The position numbers and the translations under genes were made by a program. The notes beneath the pieces were generated by a model that was not told the DNA's origin, did not search any database, and saw only the letters and a list, made by a program, of their open reading frames with translations. From Beta vulgaris subsp. vulgaris (taxonomy: Eukaryota; Streptophyta; Magnoliopsida; Caryophyllales; Amaranthaceae), in contig NC_079202.1 of the NCBI RefSeq assembly GCF_026745355.1, positions 31,238,740-31,302,739 of the forward strand: DNA of 64,000 nt. The letters run 5' to 3'. Within the stretch, counting starts at the first letter, position 1. Each line of letters starts with the position of its first letter. This document shows, one piece after another, positions 1 to 11,796 of the stretch.

Positions 1-749
1 TTGGGTGCACATACCATAAAGTGGATTAAAAATGTGTTAGATTGGTTCTAATATAGGATTGTTGCAGTTGTCAGCACTTGTCATTGCTTAAGGTTTTTGA
101 AGATAATGTATTGATATTGTGATTTGGCTTTTGTTGCAACAGTATTACTACCATTGTAACTTGTAAGTGGCAGAAAATCCATGCCTACCTTTGGCGGCAA
201 ACTTTGCGGTCGCGTGTATGTGCTTACTTGAATTAAGAGGTTGTAAGTATCTGTAACTTCAATGTATATTCGATTCCACAAATGCTGTAAAAAAAGGAGT
301 AAAGTGTGTGCATGAAGTCACAAAAACTGTATATATACAATATACATTTTTTTCTTTTATTATACTAGTATAAGGTGCCTGTGCATTGCACGAGCTAAGT
401 TTACATGCTTCAATGAGTAGAGACTAACTTTCTAAGCATGCGACGTTTGCGATGACAATTTTTTCATTGTGATATTTCGTAATGTTGACTAGCCACTTTC
501 ACATGCATGCAAATACATGCAGCGACAATTCATTATAATAGTTTAAGTTGACAGTTTTTTCAATAAAGGATATGTTTCGTTCAACTTATTAGAAGTTATT
601 TTCAACAAAATAAGTTCAGATAACTTGATTTAATCTTGTTATCCTATATGTAATTGACTTATATAAATTAAAATTATATAAATCTATTGTTTTTCTTGAT
701 TATAATATTGTCAGTATTTTGCTTAATTCTTAGCGAAGATCATACATAG
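1..749. other. AT-rich intergenic DNA, nothing recognised
   Basis: No coding region, RNA gene or repeat end could be supported here. The short open frames lack any recognisable motif and the base composition is strongly AT-rich. Confidence 0.5.
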
Positions 750-758
750 AAAATAGCA

Positions 759-992
759 TTAAGGATAGGAGTTAGCTCAAGTGGGTAGAGCGCTTCCCCT
801 TGGCCCATGAGGTCAGGGGTTCGATCCTTACCCCTAACATTATGTTGAGGCATTTCTTTAGCATGTTATGCATGTCTTATCAGCCAATGTGTTGGTGTTT
901 CCTACAGGCTAGTATCATTGTAGGGATTAGTCCTTTGGATTGACTTAATTTCCTAATAATAGCAAAATAAAAATAAAAATAAAAATACATAA
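759..992 (+). mobile_element. tRNA-derived SINE with target-site duplications
   Basis: A short non-autonomous retroposon. An RNA polymerase III box A (TAGCTCAAGTGG, 773-784) and box B (GGTTCGATCC, 818-827) are spaced as in a tRNA. The body is about 230 bp and ends in an A-rich tail made of AAAAT repeats. A 9-bp direct repeat AAAATAGCA (750-758 and 993-1001) flanks it, which fits target-primed insertion. The post-box-B sequence does not continue a tRNA cloverleaf, so this is a SINE and not a tRNA gene. It would need the machinery of a LINE to move. The family name is not known to me. Confidence 0.85.
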
Positions 993-1001
993 AAAATAGC
1001 A

Positions 1002-4000
1002 AGTGTTTATATTTGATGAAGCAACCCAATATAATAATTTAGTTGCTTTATGCTCCCCATAACAACGTCAAATCATCAGATATGTCGTGTGCATTCTTTG
1101 TTTCTTCTTGTGAACTTTTTCAACATGTTGCTTCTATGCGTAAACAATTGCGTTCTGAAGCACATTTTTCTCCCTTATCATCAATATCTCGTTGCCTGTT
1201 TAAAAGAAATGTTCAATATCTCATTGTGAGGTTGTTCACCTCTTGCTTTTACTTACACTAGTTGTTGGCCGATGCGTGGTACGCACCGTCCCCCAAAGTT
1301 GGAAAATTTGATAAACAAAAACAATTGTGTAACTATTTGAACCAAGTCATTGTGCTTATCATCTCATGTAAGTGTATTTGTGACATTCAAATTAAGCTAA
1401 ATATAATTAGAATATTGAATGTGAACCTATTGTACTGAGATGTTTGATGCTTGTACTTGCAATTTCGGTTTGAAAGTTGTTGCAAGGTAGCAAAAGTAAT
1501 TGCAGATAACTAAATATTAAGCATTAGCATAATTAAGTTGGGAGAAACAAAAGAATCTAAACTTGATATGCATATACCCTTGTTAATTTTGGTTGTTGTT
1601 GAGTTGCAAAATATAAAATAAGTATTTTCCATGAATATTGGGCTACATGAACCTTTATAAATGCCCTTGAATGATTGTTATGTATATTACAAGAACTTCA
1701 CGATGTGTAATAGCAGAACACATTAGTAGCAAAAGATGTTAGGCCGGTCATAATTGAAGGTTCTCTCCATCCAACTATGAGAATCCTACAACGAGAATGG
1801 TTGTATATTACTTTTATATGAAGAATACAAGGAAGTAACAAAGCTTAAGCTGTTTGCTGGGCATATCTCAGTAAAGTTACATAACATTTCTGAATTGGTC
1901 ATCTTTTATGTAGTAAGATAGCTTCCACCAACAACAATCCACTCAATGCATTACCAATAGCCTGATTGATCAACTTAGTGACAACTAATAATGTGAAGAG
2001 CGCCTTTTGACTTACTGAGCATGACAAGGGCAAGAACGTTGTTATTTTGTTTGATTATTAGAAACTTAAAAAAGTTATGATAATAAATTATAATTCAATT
2101 GACTCGTACCATATTTCTAGCCTCCAACCAAGATATAAATCAATACGATAATTGAATTGAATGACCATTCTTTTCATTTAGAACATTTCCTACATAAGTA
2201 GGTGTCAAAAAAAATTGAACTTATTATAAGATCATAAGTAGTACATCATACTGAACGTAGCTTAATGACAAAAAAAGGTACACTTTCTTAATAGACAGTT
2301 CATTGATGCATACATTACGCTATCAAAGTACCAAACCTAACTCTAGTTTAAACTTATGTCCCTACAACCTTACCCCTTGATCTTTATCTGTCTTCCTATT
2401 TGTCTATCTCTTACTCCTTTGATAGTTTGCGAACATAGAAGATCTTTCCAAAGTGCTCATCTATCTTTGTTCCTCCTTTCTCTCAGTTATTGTGTTTTAT
2501 ACTTGCTCCCCCTCTTTTCCTTTCCTTTTCTTTCCTTCTTTCTTGTCTTTTATGATTCTTTGAATTTTCAAAAATCTTGTAAAAGTGTTTTTTTTTATCT
2601 CATTCTCAATTATACTCTAAAAATAGTCTCTTTAGGCTCTCCATCTCTTCCTCTTTATTATCTCGATTTCTCATCTTCAACCCTAAGTTCTCTTTCCTAC
2701 TCCTCTCATGCCTTATTTAATTATATGGCTCTGGAAATTTCAGAATTCTCGTCTTGCTTCCTCCCTCTTCCTTTGCAACTAACAATTTAAAGTTTTGCAA
2801 GTTTTAGGAAACGATTTATGAATTTTGTATGTCTCTTTCTTAATAACACTTGAATATAGTCTATGTTATGGCCATATCATCCTCTCATCTTCACCCTCAT
2901 ATCATCTCCTTCTCCCCTTTACCATCACCCCATATTGATTCTTCCTCCTTTCTCCATCTCAATATCTCATTCTTCTCTTATGTGTCTGTGAATTAAACTT
3001 TTCACATTTTCTTTCTCTTTCCTGCAGAATATCATGTGGCCCAAAAATATTAGCTTTCTTATAGCTTGATAACTTATGAAATTTCTGTATACTTTAATAA
3101 ACCAACTGGCTAAATATGACATTAACTAAGTTTTAAAAAACACAAGTTGAGGCAGCTACATAAAAAGCAACAAACATATTTTAAGACTCGCACATACTAC
3201 TTATGTTAGATTAATGTTCATGCCTCCTAAGAATAACCTATTGATATCAAAAGATTTCAACCATCATGCATAGAAAGCTAAAAAGACACACGAAATCAAA
3301 TTAACAAACAATCAGTACATTGTAAGCTTAAACTAAATAAGCTCCCCTTAAACAAAGTCAGAGCAAAACATAGAACGGTCATCGCACAATTCGTAAGAAT
3401 CCAAGTTAATTAATATTAACACCACCGACACATTAGTCGTTTAACTTCTCACATGGATAATTGGATATTGCATACGACATAACTACAAGCATACCTCCTC
3501 ATATCCGAAATTCTCGCCTTTAGCACCCCCTCCTAACATAATTTTAACATCTCACATAATTTGGACTGAAAGTACATTGCGGCTTCGTTATTAGACGAAG
3601 CCTTTAGCACCCCCTTCCAAAATTGTATGCGCTGAAAGTCCGGCAATTTCTTTGAATGCATCTACACGACCTACATTAGAAAGAGGTAAAAGTTACAGAA
3701 ATCATCTACTCCATCTGGGACGATTGCATCACCTTCAGATAACAATGCTAAAATATAAAGATGCTCACATGACTAAAATATTTCAAGTCACTCCTGATCA
3801 ACAAGTAATCAATTGATGTAGAAATATTCATGGTTTCATTTTTGCTTCGAGTCACTGACTGTAAAAGTAACAAAATGTATTCTGAAGATAATAAGCAAAT
3901 TTACAGAAAGACTCTTCTGAAGTATTCTGAAGCAAAAAAATCCTAATGAAAAACAAAAATAAACAATGAATTCATATTAAGCTTGCCTAACTATACCTAA
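1002..4000. other. Intergenic DNA with a pyrimidine-rich stretch
   Basis: No gene is recognised. Positions about 2356-3030 are strongly C/T-rich on the plus strand and give a 144-codon open frame that is low-complexity Leu/Ser/Phe and shows no domain. Two short similar blocks near 3515-3540 and 3597-3622 share the words CTTTAGCACCCCC. The rest is ordinary AT-rich sequence. Confidence 0.4.
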
Positions 4001-4546
4001 TTATTTGTCTCTGCAAAGGAGCTTCATATTAAGCTTGACAAGGGACTGGATCTCACCCTTTAACTCATCATCATTGATGGTGATTTTATCCTCTACTTTC
4101 CCATGACATGCATATATTTTCTTGCCCTCCAATTCGACATGAGATGCATCAAAGCCACCCAATATAGGATCATATGCAGCTGATCAGGCAAAACGATTAT
4201 GTTCATCAAAAATATTTGACAACCCTCGTCTTAGACTTGCATATGATTGCAAGGTAGGTTTATCTCGACAAATGTCAGTTTGAACTGACGTTTGTAGCTC
4301 CCTTTTGCTACATGTCCATATCATAAAATCAACATCTTGTTTCACAAGGCCTGCGAATAATTTCCGCCTATGCGATCCAGCACAAGATACACCAGAAGCT
4401 ACTACTATTGACCCACATGAAGATACTGACCTGACAGAGCCATCACCAAGAATAGTACAAGCTCTTACCTCAACTTTGATGGATGATGCAGAGAATGTTC
4501 TATCACAAGAAATATCATCTTTTGAAGCAATTCGCAATGCAGTAGG
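4001..4546 (-). pseudogene. Exon-like fragment of an unidentified plant gene, one in-frame stop
   Basis: Read on the minus strand from just after a possible splice acceptor (CCTACAG, complement of 4547-4553), this stretch stays open for about 120 codons. It meets one TGA (4184-4186), continues open for about 60 more codons in the same frame and ends at a TAA (4001-4003). The composition is protein-like: mixed, with many charged residues, for example RRGLSNIFDEHNRF just before the stop and ELEGKKIYACHGKVED after it. I do not recognise the family. It may be the 3' exon of a host gene that decayed or that uses an intron I cannot place. The neighbouring copia insertion lies 320 bp upstream in the direction of this frame and may have disrupted the same gene. 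It could also be chance coding potential. Confidence 0.35.
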
Positions 4547-4865
4547 CTGTAGGCATAGATAAATTAGTGATGCGGGAATTCTGATGCTTCCTACCAGGAG
4601 TTGTAGCAGCTAGCGAGACAAAACTACCAAACTTATGCTTCCCTAAACTCTAAGCAGGCCTCCCACTTATGTTGTAAGTAGGCATTTGTTCCTCCAATAC
4701 AAGGGATGTTAGATCCTTTCTTCCAGACACTAAACTCTTCAACAAAAGTTTCTCTCTCTTCATGTTATGTCCATTCTTTTTTAGCAATCTTAGAGGTACT
4801 TCTTGACTTATCTGTCCACTGCACTCTTTTTGCAGTAGTCACCGATTTCCATGCTCTATCAACAT

Positions 4866-7800
4866 TGTTGTGCATATACATGTTATGTTTTGATGATGAA
4901 AATTAATATAATATGATATAGTATGAAAGTTTGCAACAGATCCACTACAAGAAAAACTGCCATTTACGACCAAATTTTTGGTCGTAAAAAGCTCAAAACT
5001 GGTCGCAAAAGGCCTTTTACGACCAGAAACGCGTGTGGTCGTCGGTGGTCGTAAAGCTTCGTCGCAAAAGAAAAACTGGCATTTATGACCGGTTTAAGTG
5101 GCTCGTCGTAATTGCTCTTTTGCGACGAGATTTAGTTCTCGGCAATTAGTTAGCATTTAGACCAGTTTTCTGGTCGTAATTGCTAATAAAAATATATTAA
5201 AAAAAAAGAAGTTATCATTTACGACCAGAAAATCCGGTCGTAATTGCTATATAAAAATAAAAAAAAAAAAAATTAACAAATATTAGAGTTGCTAATCTGA
5301 TCAATTGAATATTAATATATTTGTTTGCTTTTTATTTCAATTTAATTTAAACAAAAATTAATTAGAGATTTAGACAATTTAATGTTAAGCAAATAAACAA
5401 CATTGTCATCAAAAAAAATAATAAAAAGTATAAATCAATAAACTATATTTTATTATTAATCTTAAAAGAAACAATGAGAATCAAAATCTAAAAATTAATC
5501 TTTTTATTAATATAATGGTAAACAAATATTATTACATCCCAATTGAAATCTTACTAAAAATCTAGAACAAAATTAATCCAACTAATGATAAAATGTAAAA
5601 ACAAAAATTACATCAACTAGGACAAAACCAATCTCTTTCAAAATAAGGAACGCAGTATTTCAAGAATCTTCAAAAGCAATGTGGAACCAATCTCTTTAAC
5701 AAATACAGTACTCGAACAAATCTGCACTGAAATCAAATGAAAATTAATTAACACCAAATTAAACAAAAAAATCAACACCAAAAAAACCCAAGAAGATGGA
5801 ATAACAGAAGAATGAATCAATCGATCGAGGAAACGTAAGCATGCTACTGGAGTACTAGCAGTGCTATATATTATTAAATATACACAAAGTAAAAAAAGAT
5901 AATAAGAAAGAGAAACGGCCCAACCCATGTCCAACATCAACCAACCCCCTTGCCAAACGGCGGTACGGTGTCGTTGGATTAGGCAATATCAACCAACCAC
6001 CACCGGACTTGTCGCCACCTGACCTCACCATAAACAAATCGAACCACCACTCTTCAACATCACCCACAACCACCACTCCCTTCGCCTTCACCTTCGACCC
6101 CTCCACCCAAAAACCCCAATTACCCAGAAAAAACCCCACCCACCCAGAAAACCCACCCACCCAAACCCAACCCAACCCACCCCACGAACCGAAAAACCAA
6201 AAAAATCCACCGGATCCACAAAAAAAACCCACCCACCCTCCCTAAAAACCCTAAATAAATCCCCAACAAAAAAAGACAGAAAAAAGATAAAAGAAAACAA
6301 AAATTTTGAACAATAAATACCTATTTGAAGATCTAACCAAAACGAAAAAACACATACCCAGAAAAACCAAACGAAAACTCCAAAATAAAACCCCAAAATA
6401 TATCCCCTGAAAAATAAAAAATTTGCAGCGAATTTCGAGTAATCACCCATCACAAAAATTTGCAGCGAATTTCGTGTAATCGAAATCTTAAAATGAAATA
6501 AAATTTCAAAAAAAAAAAATGCTTAGAAGAAGAAGACGAAAATGGAGAAAAAGAAGAAAGAAAGAAGAAAAGAATTTCAGTGGCTATGGAGGTTAGAATG
6601 AAGGTATTGAATGAGAGAGGAGAGAGTGGGAGGATAAGAAAATGAGAGAGGAGAGAGAATTTTGGGGAAATTAGAAGAGATAGTGTCGGTGGTGGGAAGT
6701 ATAAGGATAGAAATTTGCAAAAATGGATCCAACGCGGCATTATATCCCGCTGATATATTTTCAGCGAAATTTTAAAATTTTTTTTTACGACCAGATTTCA
6801 AACTTGTTGTAGTTATTATTTTTTTGCGACGAGAAAATGGCTTTTACGACTAGAATTCCGCCTCGTCGTAGATAATTTGTACTATTTACGACCAGTTACA
6901 TATATGGTCGTTATTGCTTATTATTTACGACCAGAAACGCGTGTGGTCGTAATTTTTGGTCGTAAATGAAGCTTTTTGTTGTAGTGAGATGATTGAGAAA
7001 GGAATAAACAAGTGAAGACTTTGAAGAAGTGAAGATTCAAGATTGAAGTCAAAGTTATTATTTCTAAGTATAGTTACTTTGTGTAAGAATGTAATATACT
7101 TGAATTAAGTGATATGCTATGTGTCAAAAATAGTAATATAAAGTTAGGATAATTATTATTTTCTTAGAGTTAAGGAAATATATAATTATGTTAATTTTAT
7201 ATAACTATAAAAAGGAAATTAGTTTTTGAAATAAAACAAAGTTTTAAAAACGTGTTTTGATAAAATATTTTTATAAAAGATTTTTTAAGAAAAAAACATG
7301 TTTTATAAAACGTAATTTTATTAATACGTGTAAAAGTTTTTTTTAAAAGAAAACGTGTAAAAGATTTTTGTGAAGAAAACGTGTTTTATAAAACTGGTTT
7401 TATAAAAATAAGATTTTCGAAAATACTTTTTAGATAATAAAAGATTGAGATGAAAAGAAAATCTACCAGTTATTTAAAATATAAGATAAACATTGATGTA
7501 AGGAAAACTTATCTTTTTAGAATTAAAGATAAAGATGAAAAATAGATAAAGTTGTTTTTCTAAAAAGGAGAATTTTATCCCTTAAATTAAGGATTAAAAG
7601 ATAAAGATATTTTTGAAGGATTTTCGTCCAACCATTGTACTAAAAAGATTTTATATTCACATAAGTCTCATGTTTTCAGAGAGAAAAACCGAAATATTAA
7701 GAGCTGAAAACAGTTTCCTAAGCACAGAGCATAGCACTGTTCAGTCAGTTTAAGTAACTATTCAACGATTGTAATTGTCCTAAAATTGCTTGACTAAGAA

Positions 7801-8196
7801 GCACACAATTGAGGATCGTTTTCTTTCTGTAATTTCACCATCATAGAGAGTGTCAACACTTAGAGTTAAGTATTGGGGGGTCACTACTAGAGTCAGTAGT
7901 GAGGGAAATCTTATTGTATCAAGAGGTTGATATTTTAGGATTTAAAGAAATAAAAGAGTTTTTGTTTCTTGTGGACGTAGATCTTAGAGGTGAGATTGAA
8001 CCACGTTATATCTTGAGTTTGAGTATTGATTTGATATAGTTTTAGTTTTAATTTTCGCAAAAACTCAAAACAGAAATTTACAAGCGTTTCACACAGTGTC
8101 TGGCACTATGCAATAACAGAGATTTTGCGAAAATCGATCAGATTTCGTCACTCAATTCAAACCCCCCCTTTTTGAGTGTCACCTTATGTTCCAACA
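4866..8196 (+). repeat. 5' LTR of Sirevirus #1, with nested CACTA-like element
   Basis: Begins TGTTGTGCATATAC and ends GTTCCAACA, giving TG...CA termini. Without the CACTA-like insertion at 4942-6987 it is about 1.28 kb, matching the partner LTR without its own MITE. Sequence shared with the partner includes the many AAAACGTG words around 7240-7400 and the CACACAGTG...GGCAC motif near the 3' end. Promoter and polyadenylation signals should lie here, but I cannot place the transcription start. Confidence 0.93.
4942..6987. mobile_element. Non-autonomous CACTA-like element inserted in the 5' LTR
   Basis: Terminal inverted repeats CACTACAAGAAAAA (from 4943) and the complement of TTTTTGTTGTAGTG (to 6986). 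Many subterminal copies of TTTACGACC and its complement GGTCGTAA lie at both ends (4961-5250 and 6784-6975), the layout of En/Spm elements whose transposase binds subterminal repeats. The intact partner LTR shows the empty site. The target duplication is GAT (3 bp) if one extra base is counted at each end, or AGAT with an asymmetric end. The interior is A-rich, then C-rich (6000-6245, giving a proline-rich open frame without domain), then GA-rich (about 6530-6670). No transposase is encoded. Confidence 0.9.
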
Positions 8197-8198
8197 AG

Positions 8199-8210
8199 TG
8201 GTATCAGAGC
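8199..8210 (+). promoter_or_regulatory. Primer binding site for initiator tRNA-Met
   Basis: TGGTATCAGAGC lies 2 bp after the 5' LTR end. This is the standard plant copia PBS, complementary to the 3' end of initiator methionine tRNA, and it fixes the orientation of the element as plus. Confidence 0.95.
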
Positions 8211-8250
8211 ATGCTATTCTCGTAAGACTAACATCTAGAGAATAGAAATC

Positions 8251-8892
8251 ATGAATATGCAAGATGACTCTCGAGACAGACACTCCAAGTGTCCAATTTT
8301 CAATGGATAGGATTACGGATGGTGGAAAGCAAGAATGAGGATCTACATTCAGAGCTCAGACTATGAGTGTTGGAGAATCATAAGAACATGACCTATACTA
8401 ATCCAAGTCAAGAATGCTGAAGGAAACTTGATTGACAAGAACAAAGATGATTACAACTCAGTTGACTATGCAAAAGCCGAAAAAAACTTCAAAGCTATGA
8501 GTATTCTCCAATATGGGTTTGGACCTAATGAATACTCAAGGATCTCGGCTTGTACTACAGCAAAAGAAATATGGGACACGCTGGAATTGGCCCACGAAGG
8601 TACGAATGAGGTAAAACAATCTAGAATAGATTTGCTTGTCCAACAATATGAATTGTTTGCTATGAATAAGGACGAATCTATTAAAGAGATGTTCACTAGA
8701 TTTACACTAATCACTAATGAATTACGTTCTCTAGGCAAAACATATACTTCTGAAGATTTAGTGAGAAAGGTGTTAAGAAGTTTAACAAATCGATGGCTCC
8801 CAAAAATAACCGCTATTCAAGAAGCTAAAGATTTGACTAAACTTTCACTAGAACAACTTATTGGATCATTAATGACTCATGAATTGTCTTAG
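8251..8892 (+). pseudogene. gag: gag (UBN2-type) N-terminal part, Sirevirus #1
   Basis: Gag forms the virus-like particle of the retrotransposon. From the ATG at 8251 the frame reads through a YGWWKARM motif, typical of the start of plant copia gag, but meets TAG soon after the start and a TGA further on. From 8428 it is open for 154 codons with the usual core: KEIWDTLELAHEGT, the SRIDLLVQQYELF helix, MFTRFT and LVRKVLRSL. It ends at a TAG after SLMTHELS. The same motifs occur in gag of Sirevirus #2 (27741-28276). A single frame interrupted by at least three stops shows that the gene is dead. Confidence 0.88.
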
Positions 8893-9724
8893 ATTCTAAA
8901 ACAATGAACCAAAAAGTAAAGGTATAGCCTTGAGAACTGAATTGGAAATTAGAAATAGTGATAGTGATGATGATATTGATTTTCTTACAAGGAGATTAAA
9001 AATTTTCCCAAAAAGAACAAAAACAACAATCTAAGAAAAGATGAAAATTTCAAAGGTAAGGCTACTACCTCTAACTTTAAGAAAAGTGCTACTATTCTGG
9101 TTGTTTCAAGTGTGGTGAGTACGATCACAGGATAAAGGAGTGTCCCTTATGGATGATGAGAAGCCTAAAGAAAGAAGGAGCAATCCAAGAAAGAATTTAA
9201 AAAGCTATGATAGCTGCCGTTTGGGAAGATTCAGATTCTGACGAAGATCAGAGCGTGGCACAGTTCCACGAGGCCAAACTATGTCTGAATGCTGTACAGA
9301 CAACACTGAAGACGACACTGTGCCAGGACGACGCACATCTATGCTTGATGGCTAAAAGTTCGAATCCTCTCGAAGAGGTAGAAGACAGTGAGGTAAGCCT
9401 AATTTCCTTAAAACCTCAATTCATCTTCTTTCAAAAATCAACTTGTCACTTCTTGGTAATGTAATTGATGATTGTCAAAACATGAATGTAATTTGATATC
9501 ATGAAAAAGGAAATTAAAAATTTGACCAAGCTAAAGATTGGATTAGAACTGGAATATAAGGATTTATTGAAAGAAAATAAAACACTGATAAAAAGGATTG
9601 ATGAGAAAGAAATTGAGATAAAGACACTAAAACACGAATAAACTCTTGCTGATGACATCGTAAATGGCACAGTGCCAGCCACTATGTTTGAAGCTGAAAA
9701 GTCGAGTCTTGAAAAACAAAGGAC
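8893..9724 (+). pseudogene. gag: gag middle part: zinc knuckle and acidic linker, Sirevirus #1
   Basis: Degenerate continuation of gag in shifting frames. A CX2CX4HX4C zinc knuckle (C-FK-C-GEYD-H-RIKE-C) is encoded at 9102-9143 and would bind the RNA genome. An acidic open frame (9207-9464) begins MIAAVWEDSDSDEDQ and is followed by a LCLMAKS block, as in other Sirevirus gags. Frame 9672-9724 ends where the inverted-repeat element begins. Confidence 0.8.
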
Positions 9725-10061
9725 TTTGCTAAACACCGCCCTAGAATTTCATAATAACGCCCTAAATACGGTATTTTTATACCGTATTTATATACTTGTA
9801 TTTTTTATCTTTCCTCCCCTTGACTCACTTCCTAATTTTTTTCAGATTTTTTACCCTTCTTCCTCCACTTTCTCTCCCATCTTCTTCCACTCACCACCAT
9901 ACACCGGTGCCACCACACAACCACCGCCGCACCACCGCGGGAACACGACTGCACCACCACCACCAGAACACCTACCCCGACATACCACCACCGCATACCC
10001 CACCATCACCCCCTATGTTTTATTTTTCAATTTACAGTGATTTTTTTTTTTAAAAAATTAA

Positions 10062-10343
10062 GGGGGCGTCCACCATGGACGCCCCACCACCGGTGGAGGC
10101 GCCCATGGCAGGCGCTCCACCACATGGTGAGGCGTTTGCCATGGGCGCCTCCACCGGTGGTGGGGCATCCATGGTGGACGCCTCCCTTAATTTTTTTTTA
10201 AAAAATTCAAAAAAAAGGAGGCGTCCACCATGGACGCCCCACCACCGGTGGAGGCGCCCATGGCAGGCGCCTCACCATGTGGTGGAGCGCCTGCCATGGG
10301 CGCCTCCACCGGTGGTGGCGCGTCCATGGTGGACGCCTACCTT
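10062..10343. repeat. Two tandem copies of a GC-rich nested palindrome
   Basis: Copy 1 (10062-10186) and copy 2 (10217-10343) are each near-perfect inverted repeats flanked by A-runs on the left and T-runs on the right. Inside each arm are smaller palindromes: GTCCACCATGGAC, CCACCGGTGG and GCGCCCATGG. CCATGG recurs at least eight times. The GC content contrasts sharply with the AT-rich surroundings. Open frames across it (starting MDAPPPVEAPMAG) are by-products of the repeat. Confidence 0.9.
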
Positions 10344-10746
10344 TTTTTTTTTAAAAAAAATTCAGAAAAGGAATAAAACAGAGGAGAAGATGGTGTGGTG
10401 CTGTGTCGGTGCCACTGGTGATGCCATTGCGCTGATGAGTGCTCTTGTTATGCCGTAAGTTTTCTAATTATAATTAAGTAATAATTACCCAATGTATATC
10501 TTCTTCGCATAGCATGAAATTCAATATATGAAGCAGTAGAGCTATTTGGCTAACTTTTGGTTAGATAAATCAGCTTGCACTTGATTCAGTTAAAATCAAT
10601 TGAGCATATAGATGTATGAACTCATAATGGAATAGTTTTAATTGTTACATGTACGAACAATTTCTCACCAAAAAGTATTCCTTGTTAAATTTGATAAGCA
10701 TTGCTAATTTTTGACAACTTTTGACAGGCACAACCTCTTTCTCCAT

Positions 10747-10836
10747 TCAACTTTTGTGGCGGCGGAGGTGCGGCGGTGATGGTGCGGCGGTGGTGGTGCG
10801 GCGGTGGTGGTGCGGCGGTGGAGATGCGGCAGCGGT
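10747..10836 (+). repeat. GC-rich minisatellite (GTGCGGCGGTGGTGG-like)
   Basis: About five imperfect tandem units of roughly 15 bp built on GTGCGGCGGTGG, inside the inverted-repeat element. No function is apparent. Confidence 0.8.
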
Positions 10837-11061
10837 TGTGAGCTTTGTCAACTTGTTTGATTTTTTTTTTCCTTTTTTTTTTTAAAAAAAATTATAAGAG
10901 GTGGTAGTGTTGGTGGTGGTGGAGGGGCGTGAAGGTGATAGTGTGGAAGGAGGGGAAGTGAGGAAAGAGAAAATGAAAAAAAGAAATGAAAAACACAAAA
11001 ATACAGTATTTTATACAAATACAGGGCGTTACCAGGAAATTTTAGGGCGTGATTTAGCAAA

Positions 11062-11508
11062 TGAGAAAACAAATTGAAACATTAAATCAAGAGTTGGTTG
11101 AACTTAAAAATTCAAGGCAGAAATCTAGGATTGTTCCACTAATGCTGCCTAGTGATGAAAAGTTAAGTGAAGAACTTGACAAAGTTAAAAGAGACTTAGA
11201 GATTTCCAGAAAAAGAAGTAGTGATTTAAATACATCAGTCGAATTCTTGGAATCACAACTATCTATTGCTCGAAGGATGCATGAAAGATGGACTAATGGA
11301 ATGAATGCTCTAAACTACTTAACTAGCACCACAAACAACATGAACAAAACTGGACTAGGATACACTAATCAGCCACACAGTGCCAGGCTCAGTGCCAGAA
11401 CCTTCGAAAGAGAAAATACGTGGACCTACCCGAATATCTAATTTGCAATTTTTGTAGAAATAATGGTCACCTAATTGACGACTGCAACAAAAAGAAAAAT
11501 TGAATTGC
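11062..11508 (+). pseudogene. gag: gag C-terminal coiled coil and second zinc knuckle, Sirevirus #1
   Basis: After the inserted element the frame continues with a heptad-rich coiled coil (RKQIETLNQELVELKNS, then SEELDKVKRDLEISRKR and a block ending LESQLSIARRMHERW). A frameshifted second CX2CX4HX4C knuckle follows (C-NF-C-RNNG-H-LIDD-C, encoded about 11442-11486). Two knuckles with a coiled coil between them match the gag layout of Sirevirus #2. Confidence 0.8.
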
Positions 11509-11613
11509 AAAGAATGTTAAACATGTTACTCAAATATGGGTTAGGAAAGATACACTTGATGCTCAACGTAAGAAAAAGGGACCCAAACAAATCTGGGTTC
11601 CTAAAACTAACAA

Positions 11614-11796
11614 GTGATTCTTTTGCAGGCAAACGTGAGAGGAAGCAACCTATGGTACATCGACAGTGGTTGCTCAAGACATATAACTAGTGATAAATCT
11701 CAATTCCTCTCACTAGTAGCCTACCATGAAGGTGTGTTATATTTGGCAATAACAAAAAGGGATAAATTTGTATTTGAAACGTCGGCAAATCTTTAA
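11614..11796 (+). pseudogene. Copia aspartic protease remnant
   Basis: Encodes LWYIDSGCSRHITSDKSQF. The DSG triad (11662-11670) and CSRH are the hallmark of the copia pol protease, which cleaves the Gag-Pol polyprotein. The frame drifts after SLVAYHEG and stops at codon 60, where an intact protease would continue into the GAG-pre-integrase domain. It lies directly after gag, as expected. No integrase follows. Confidence 0.85.

Larger units (their letters stand above)
9725..11061. mobile_element. Non-autonomous inverted-repeat DNA element inserted in gag
   Basis: Imperfect terminal inverted repeats of about 40 bp: left TTTGCTAAACACCGCCCTA, right the complement of TAGGGCGTGATTTAGCAAA, each followed by a second AACGCCCT block. 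gag coding resumes directly after the right end, so the inserted segment is well defined. A target duplication could not be fixed; the flanks TGAAAAACAAA and TGAGAAAACAAA are only similar. No transposase is present. The interior holds two GC-rich palindromes and a GC-rich minisatellite. The class (MULE-like or other) is undecided. Confidence 0.75.

Noticed and set aside
765..840. Possible functional tRNA gene
   Set aside because: Box A and box B are present, but the 3' part does not pair with the 5' end, there is no terminator next to it, and an A-rich tail with target duplications marks a SINE.
2356..2790. 144-codon open frame on the plus strand
   Set aside because: It lies in a C/T-rich stretch, is low-complexity Leu/Ser/Phe, and has no domain or gene context.
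6009..6245. Proline-rich open frame
   Set aside because: It is inside a CACTA-like element in C-rich low-complexity sequence; overlapping frames on the other strand are equally long.
10075..10458. Open frame starting MDAPPPVEAPMAG
   Set aside because: It is produced by the GC-rich palindromes; both strands and several frames are open for the same reason.
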